This document shows, in pieces, positions 59,401 through 64,000 of a DNA stretch of 64,000 nt. The stretch comes from Manis javanica (taxonomy: Eukaryota > Chordata > Mammalia > Pholidota > Manidae). Below the pieces are notes generated by a model that saw nothing but the letters and a program-made list of their open reading frames with translations, had not been told where the DNA came from and ran no database searches. The position numbers were made by a program, and so were the translations under genes. How positions within the stretch are numbered: the first letter of the stretch is position 1; each line of letters starts with the position of its first letter. The stretch is taken from the NCBI RefSeq assembly GCF_040802235.1, contig NC_133162.1:327501-391500 (forward strand), in the 5' to 3' direction.

Positions 59401-62400
59401 AAGTAAACAAGGTTAATATGAATATACTGGTTTTAACATCAAGTGAAATCATATTTTTGAAACCAGTATTCATTGTTTGATCTGCCACTAACCAAAATTA
59501 TGAATGAGGCAAATGAGGTCACTCATTAATTCAGTGACTTAGTGAAGTGTTTTAGTCATTCCTTACAATGGTGCAGATCAAGAAACGCCTTCACAAAGAC
59601 CTATTTGAAGCTGCACTGGGTTCCCCGCCCACTGCAGCGGCGGGCACAGAGGGCTTCCCTCCCTCCTCCGCCTCCTCTCCAGAACCTCCAGGGCAGCACC
59701 TGAGAGTAGCGCACGCTCGCGCTGCCTCCGGACCAGGTGAGTCGTGCCTCCCAACGTTGTCACTTTAACGCGTCCACCACTGTACAAAAATGAGCATTCA
59801 AGGGCAGAAGCACTTGCTAAGGCTCAAATCTCTGCTGATATAAGCAACTGGAAGCTTGTGGCGATAAATCACAGCTGCAAATGCAGCGACAAGGGAGAAT
59901 AAACCCGTGCACAGCAGGAAGATCCACCAGAGCTGGGGGGAGCGAGCCCACAGGGGGGCGGGCGCTGGTGGGACGCCGTGGGTGGGGCGATGGGAGGGGC
60001 TGGAAGGCCTGGGGCGGGGCGACGGGAGGGGCGCTGGCTCGGGGGCGGGCGCTCAGCTAGCCGGCGTCAGGCGGGGAAATGCGTTCAGCCCGGGTCTGCG
60101 GTGGAACTCTCCCGGCTTTAGCATCCGGCATTTCCCTGGGGCTTGTTGGTTGGGGTACCAGTCAGCTAAGAAACCTGAAACGCGTTCTTGCTGCTGCACC
60201 ACTAACAACTTGAAAGAAAAAAAGGCTATAATTCAAAAGACTCTGACACCTGCCCTTTGAGAAGGACCTGACAACAGAGGAAGAAAAGTAGAGATGAGTA
60301 CCTCACAAAGCGCATTTCCAGGATCGCCATGTTCCCTTCACCTCTGGGACATACGGGAAATACCCGGCTCGTGGCCACTTGTCCCCGCTGCTCCTGCCTG
60401 GCTCTGGAGACATCCACTAGCTACTCTGGGGCCTCCCTCTCCCTCCCAGCGCCAGACTCCTGGGTGTGCAGGAGGCAGCCCGCAGGACCCGGCTGGAGTC
60501 TGGAAGGCTGTGCAGACCCCTGTGCGCAAAGGCAGCCACCACAGGGGACCTCCAGGCCAGTGCTGTCCAGGACTTCCCGCAAACAGCCACACATAGCTAC
60601 TAAAACTGCAACTAATTAAAATGGATAAAACGTGACTGTCAGTTCTGGGGCAGCAGGAGCCACAGCTCAGGTGCTCACAGGCACGTGGGGCCGTCGCCGG
60701 CAGCACATCCCAACCACTGCCACCAGAGGTGTGCGCTTTGGTCGTCTGGATCATAAACTGGACGTCAGAGGGAAGCATGTAATTGTAAAGGGTTGTTTGC
60801 TCAAGTGAGCAAGTGGCCCCAGTGGTGTCTGCAAGGGGGTCTCTACCTGCTGCTCCTTCAGATCTGCCAGGTCCATCTTGTTGAGGACGAGCAAGTGAGG
60901 CTTAAGCCCAAGCGTCTCCCGAAACAGAGGGTTTCGGCCTGAAAATGGGATGTGGCACAATTAAGGCAAAAATTCCTTCAGTTTTACCAGCCAACTAACT
61001 CATCTTGCCTGGTCTTGTAAAGCCCCACGTTCAGAAGGACCAACAGGTGGGAAGCCTCCCCTCCCTGCCCCACCTCAGGCCCCCATAGCTACTAGGAAAC
61101 TAACCCCCAGCCCTGCCCTCAGGGTTAGGTAAAGGGTGTGCCTTCTCCTCACTGCGCCCCCAGCAGGACTCGGGCTGCTGCTGGTAGACAAAAGGTGGAC
61201 AGGCAGAGCAGGGGTCTCACGTGGCTTCTCAACCAGGAATGATTCCACCAAAAAACACAGAGCTCGGTGGAAAGTTTTATATCTGGGTCATAGCTTAGTT
61301 GCCAGGGTTCATTAAGTTCAAAACGAATAATCTGATCACTCAAAAAAAAAAAGGTGCCTTACCTAAAGTCCTGACTACCGCCACCGCCACCCTCTGGTGA
61401 CCCCCAAGAAGACACAGGGTTCCCTCCACAAAGACCTGCAGGGATGGTTCTGCCACCTTACTGCCAGGTCAGCCCTTCCACCCCTTGGCCAGGGGCCCTC
61501 AGGGCTCACTAGGGTCCCACCTTGTGTGACAATGACACAGCAGGGCAGGGTGGGGAGGCCTTTACCTTCAGAGCACTCGGCCCCTTCCACACCCCGGGTC
61601 CAGGCACCAGTTAAGGCAGCCTTCCTCACACACCAAGGGGCTTTCCACAAACTGCACTCTTCCCCCAGAGTTAGGTAACCCTGTGCCACTTAGAGCGCCA
61701 AAAGCCTCCAGCCTCCCTCCAGGGCCACTGCCCAGCACAAGGCGGTCCTGCCACGCCCCCTAGAGACCAAGTAGAGGAGGGATGGCCACTCACAGTGCCG
61801 GAGCAACTACAGGTTTCACCATTTTTTATAACTTCCGGTAAACACTTCTGACCAGCATGAGATACTGTGTGAAATGATGTATTTAGCTACAGTAAAGAAA
61901 TGCAATACTTTATTGCAGAAGTTCCAAAAAGCCTTTGAAATCATGAAAATGGTCCCTCATCCTACATCCTGGAGATGATAACCCTCAAATCAACACCTTC
62001 ATCATATAAGGAGAATTTAAATGTAGCTCAAGTACGACAAAAACAGGGTCTAACAAGATCATTACATCTTGTCGATTCATGGCTCAAGCACAGGACAGCC
62101 TGGTTGGCAAGAACATTTAAATCAAGGTTTTACATCCCACCTGGAGAATTCTACTGCCAGACTGCCTCGGAAGGCTGGGGTGTGCCAGGCAGAAGCCTTG
62201 ACAAACACTGCCACCTATGTTATCAATGAGAACCTCAAAACACAGGGCCTGCACCTCACACTAGAGACTCTGATTAACTGGTCTGGAGAGGGGCCAAGAC
62301 CAGTGTTGTTCACTGGCTTCTAGGGGAACTCTAATATATAACACGGGAGGAGGGGGGGTCACTGCCTTGACTGTCAGTAGCCATGACATGGCACCAATGA

Positions 62401-64000
62401 GGACCCTGCTACTGTGCTGGCTGGACCAGAGCAGGGACCAGAGGGAAGAGGCCCATGGAGACAAGGTGACAAGCCAGGAGCGCCTCCTGCCACCTCGGTG
62501 GTGCCTGACTCAGGAAGGAGGGCCTCCCCGCACTGCTGCAGTTCCGCCCCCTCTTCCAACAGGACTGAGGGATGCCCACACCACCAAACAATTCTCCAAC
62601 ACCAGCTGGGTGTCCTACAATTCAATCCAATTCCAACACTATCTACCTGGAGATGGCATCAGATCCCACAGGTTAAAGGTTCAGTCCCACAAGATTAAGA
62701 GGCCAATCGTAAGTCCAGGCTGTCACCTGTGTTTCTGACCCACGAGTTACATACTGGAGGTTCCCACCCACCACCACCACCTTGAGTTCCATTAATTTGC
62801 TAGAGTGGCTCACAGAACGAAAGAGAAACATTTTACATTCTAGATCACCAGTTTATTATTAGAAGACATAACTCCAGAACAGCCAGATGGAAGAGCTGCA
62901 CAGGGAAGGTGTGGGGCAAGGGCTTCCAAGCTCTGCATGCCACTCTCTGCGTCCCCACATGCTCACTGGTCTGGAAGCTCTCCGAACCCTAGTAGTTCTG
63001 GGCTCTCATGGAGACTTCATCACACAGACATGACAGATTAAATCACTGGCCTTTGACAGTAAATTCAACCTTGGCCCCTCTCCCCTCCCACAGGTTGGGG
63101 GTGAATTTGAAAGCACCAACCCTCCAATATTAGGATTGGTACCCCTGGCAACCAGCCCCCATCCTTAGAGGACTTACTGGCTTTCCAAGAATCACCTCAT
63201 AACATAACAAAAGACACCTCCCTCGCTCTCAACACTTAGAAAATTCCAACGGTTTTAGGAGCTCTGCCAGAAAAGGGGAAGAAAACCAAATGTATGTATT
63301 TTTTATTATAAATCACAATATCACAACTACCAAAGGATATCCGGGCATCATGGACCTCAATGATACAGTCGACCAACTTCAGGCTGCTCTGCATCTTCTT
63401 CAGTCCTAGAAAACAGAAGGATGCCTAAGGAGTCCATGCCTTTCAAGAGAGGTAGGAGATTTAAGTGGAACTGTGCTCTAATAACTGACAACCATTTGCT
63501 GAGGGCCACCTTCAGAAAGAGGCGCAGGAAGGCCCTGCGTGAGGGGCAGTCACAGCTCACAGGTGGCGCCAGACCATCTCCACCACCTGGATGGGTTGAC
63601 CTCTCTGGGTCTGGCCTCAGCTATAAACTAAGTCAACACCAACTGACCAACTCATCGGATTTTTTATTAGATGAAGATGATGATCCTCTAAGTGAGGCAG
63701 AGCAGGGGTATGGGACAAACACCATGATTGACTCTTCCTGCCTATGATGAAAAATGCCGTTATATAAACAGTATAGTAACAACAGGAGGGACCCCATCAT
63801 AAGGCTGAGATTCCATGTTTAACAACCAGGGAGTTAGGAGATAATACTCCCAACAGACTTCACGGTAATTAGCCAATGACCAACCCTATTCTAAGGCAGG
63901 GCGAGCAGTCCTACAGGGTATGTCGCCACTATCTGAAGGGAACCACTGTCTGGGAGAAGAACAGCATCAATAAATTCCTGCGTTAAGTTTACCTTACACT
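50400..64000 (-). CDS. MTG1: MTG1, mitochondrial ribosome-associated GTPase 1 (5' exon outside window)
   Basis: Ten coding exons on the minus strand: 63331-63405, 60847-60938, 58748-58828, 58181-58237, 57792-57882, 56248-56309, 55602-55698, 55244-55325, 51389-51501 and 50874-51013. They join in frame into 296 residues that match MTG1 from GLKKMQSS to the stop. The protein is a YlqF/RbgA-type GTPase with circularly permuted motifs: G4 NKMD, then G1 GVPNVGKSS, a G2 region (EPGITRAV) and G3 DTPG. In the family it acts on the mitochondrial inner membrane and helps late assembly of the mitoribosome large subunit. No stop or frameshift was found. Exon 1, with the start and targeting peptide (about 37 residues in human), was searched for and not found before 64000. 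The neighbour SPRN converges on its 3' end. Confidence 0.95.
50409..50414 (-). terminator. MTG1: Candidate MTG1 polyadenylation signal AATAAA
   Basis: TTTATT on the plus strand, 460 bases past the MTG1 stop. An alternative ATTAAA lies at 50564-50559. Cleavage is expected at about 50380-50400, overlapping the end of SPRN. Confidence 0.45.
50874..51013 (-). CDS. MTG1: MTG1 exon 11 and stop
   Basis: Encodes GDVNVIQPNYAAAARDFLQT, continues FRSGLLGPVMLDREVLQ and ends STPPSQVNR with TGA at 50876-50874. The 3' UTR continues to about 50400. Confidence 0.96.
51389..51501 (-). CDS. MTG1: MTG1 exon 10
   Basis: A 113-base exon encoding YTQFYGLGGACDDIASVLKQ, then VAVKLGKTQKVKVLTGT, with a GTGAGA donor. 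A 3.7-kb intron filled with L1 precedes it. Confidence 0.95.
51502..53150 (-). other. MTG1 intron 9, 3' part
   Basis: GC-rich intronic sequence with no recognisable exon or intact repeat. Confidence 0.5.
53160..55140 (+). mobile_element. L1 fragments in MTG1 intron 9, antisense to the gene
   Basis: Plus-strand L1: an ORF1-type region (about 53440-53930, e.g. AAAGCAGCTGGAGGAACATT), decayed middle sequence with a CA microsatellite at 54162-54182, and an L1 3' end to about 55140. It has many stops and is opposite to MTG1 transcription. Confidence 0.7.
54162..54182. repeat. (CA)n microsatellite
   Basis: About ten CA units inside the intronic L1. Confidence 0.9.
55244..55325 (-). CDS. MTG1: MTG1 exon 9
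   Basis: An 82-base exon encoding GTVLDHLVGEETLADYLLYT, then LNRHQLF, and ending in phase 2 at GTGAGT. It is the start of the C-terminal helical domain that contacts rRNA in RbgA-type proteins. Confidence 0.95.
55602..55698 (-). CDS. MTG1: MTG1 exon 8 (G3 motif)
   Basis: A 97-base exon encoding VCERPLTFLLDTPGVLAPRI, then ESVETGLKLALC. DTPG is the G3 motif. It has an ATAG acceptor and a GTGAGT donor at 55601-55596. Confidence 0.95.
56010..56130 (+). repeat. MIR-like SINE remnant in MTG1 intron
   Basis: CTCAGTTTCCTTGTCTGAGA is the well-conserved MIR core segment; the flanks are degenerate. Confidence 0.55.
56248..56309 (-). CDS. MTG1: MTG1 exon 7 (G2 region)
   Basis: A 62-base exon encoding GKATRVGGEPGITRAVMSRI followed by Q. 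The PGITR segment carries the G2 threonine. It ends in phase 0 at GTAGGG. Confidence 0.95.
56735..57090 (+). mobile_element. L1 3' end fragment in MTG1 intron
   Basis: Degenerate L1 3' sequence (AAATGTGGATGGACCTTGTG, CATGACTCCACCCCTAGGAG), antisense to MTG1. Confidence 0.6.
57091..57625. other. MTG1 intron 6, unclassified part
   Basis: No exon or repeat that I recognise. Confidence 0.4.
57792..57882 (-). CDS. MTG1: MTG1 exon 6 (P-loop, G1)
   Basis: A 91-base exon encoding NLEACVLVVGVPNVGKSSLI, then NSLRRQHLKK. GVPNVGKSS is the Walker A/G1 motif that binds the GTP phosphates. It ends in phase 1 at GTACTG. Confidence 0.96.
58181..58237 (-). CDS. MTG1: MTG1 exon 5
   Basis: A 57-base phase 0-0 exon encoding VIPMVTELVGSSYRYHRGE. 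Its acceptor is TTGCAG; its donor GTTGGT is weaker than those of the neighbouring exons. It is the smallest coding exon and forms the linker between the G4/G5 and G1 motifs. Confidence 0.92.
58748..58828 (-). CDS. MTG1: MTG1 exon 4
   Basis: An 81-base phase 0-0 exon encoding KILQHLEGEGLQNVIFTNCV followed by KDVNIKQ, with a GTAAGT donor at 58747-58742. FTNC takes the place of the G5 region. Confidence 0.95.
58829..60846 (-). other. MTG1 intron 3
   Basis: Two kilobases of mostly single-copy sequence containing the G-rich block at 59935-60070. No extra exon was recognised. Confidence 0.5.
59935..60070. repeat. G-rich, CpG-rich repeat block in MTG1 intron 3
   Basis: Repeated GGGCGGGCGCTGG / GGGGCGATGGGAGGGGC / GGGGCGACGGGAGGGGCGC units form a short imperfect minisatellite with many runs of three or more G on the plus strand. 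It has the potential to form G-quadruplexes. Confidence 0.7.
60847..60938 (-). CDS. MTG1: MTG1 exon 3 (G4 motif)
   Basis: A 92-base exon encoding GRNPLFRETLGLKPHLLVLN, then KMDLADLKEQQ. NKMD is the G4 guanine-specificity motif, placed before G1 as in circularly permuted GTPases. It ends in phase 0 at GTAGAG. Confidence 0.95.
60939..62560 (-). other. MTG1 intron 2, unclassified part
   Basis: Mixed sequence without an exon that I can recognise. Confidence 0.45.
62565..63325 (-). mobile_element. LTR element in MTG1 intron 2, same strand as the gene
   Basis: On the minus strand it starts TGTGATATTGTGATTTATAA at 63325. It carries recognisable LTR segments (reverse of AACATAACAAAAGACACCTC, GAAGCTCTCCGAACCCTAGT, CTAGAGTGGCTCACAGAACG), has an AATAAA signal at 62857-62852, and ends near 62565. 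It is an old retrovirus-like LTR whose family I do not name. No internal viral genes are attached. Its first base is the sixth base of the MTG1 intron. Confidence 0.8.
63331..63405 (-). CDS. MTG1: MTG1 exon 2
   Basis: A 75-base exon with its acceptor TTCTAG at 63411-63406, starting in phase 1. It encodes GLKKMQSSLKLVDCIIEVHDARISF plus one base. The family motif is DARIPxSxRNP; joined to the next exon this copy reads DARISFGRNP, one residue shorter and without the proline. The donor GTAGTT (63330-63325) is weak at +4/+5, and an LTR begins at its sixth base. Confidence 0.9.
63406..64000 (-). other. MTG1 intron 1 (3' part)
   Basis: The upstream MTG1 exon should end with a codon for the family motif FPGHMAKG; no such sequence occurs here, so the whole stretch is intron. 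No repeat is confidently assigned. Confidence 0.6.

Noticed and set aside
63406-64000. Possible MTG1 first exon inside the window
   Set aside because: Searched on the minus strand for the FPGHMAK region before GLKKMQ; absent, so exon 1 lies beyond 64000.

Overview
This is nuclear DNA of a placental mammal. The genes are spliced, with GT-AG introns on the minus strand. Long stretches are built from LINE-1 (L1) pieces, with LTRs and MIR-like SINEs between them, and GC-rich CpG islands alternate with AT-rich repeats. I see no primate Alu, rodent B1 or ruminant BovA elements. A laurasiatherian with few recent SINEs would fit, but the species is not settled by eye. Gene order and orientation match my memory of the PAOX-MTG1-SPRN-SCART1-CYP2E1 block of human 10q26.3, shown here inverted.

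Left end (1-8.5 kb, minus strand): SCART1, a scavenger-receptor gene of the CD163/WC1 family. A signal-peptide exon (8459-8525) and eight SRCR-domain exons (down to position 153) are present. All introns are phase 1 and all reading frames stay open. The membrane and cytoplasmic exons must lie left of the window. Domain 5 lacks one cysteine pair as a unit, and domain 8 has an extra cysteine.

Middle (9-46 kb): almost gene-free. 9.1-21.2 kb is a deep nest of L1 fragments in which two young 5'-truncated L1 copies can be dated by clear target-site duplications. More L1 lies at 24.4-27.6, 29.6-31.2 and 39.5-42.5 kb. Between them are GC-rich single-copy stretches, a decayed olfactory-receptor pseudogene (about 33.85-34.66 kb, minus), a solo-LTR-like element (35.25-36.05 kb), an 81-bp tandem duplication and two orphan CpG-rich patches.

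Right end (46.3-64 kb): a CpG island leads into SPRN (shadow of prion protein; uninterrupted 145-codon CDS at 47552-47989, plus strand). Its long 3' UTR meets the 3' end of MTG1 tail to tail near 50.4 kb. MTG1 (mitochondrial ribosome-assembly GTPase, minus strand) has ten coding exons here, all in frame, with the motifs in the circularly permuted order G4-G1-G3. Only its first exon (about 37 residues) lies beyond 64 kb. An LTR begins at the sixth base of the intron that follows its first visible exon.

The three genes share no pathway that the sequence shows. They are linked by conserved synteny only. I found no RNA genes, CRISPR arrays or prokaryotic features.
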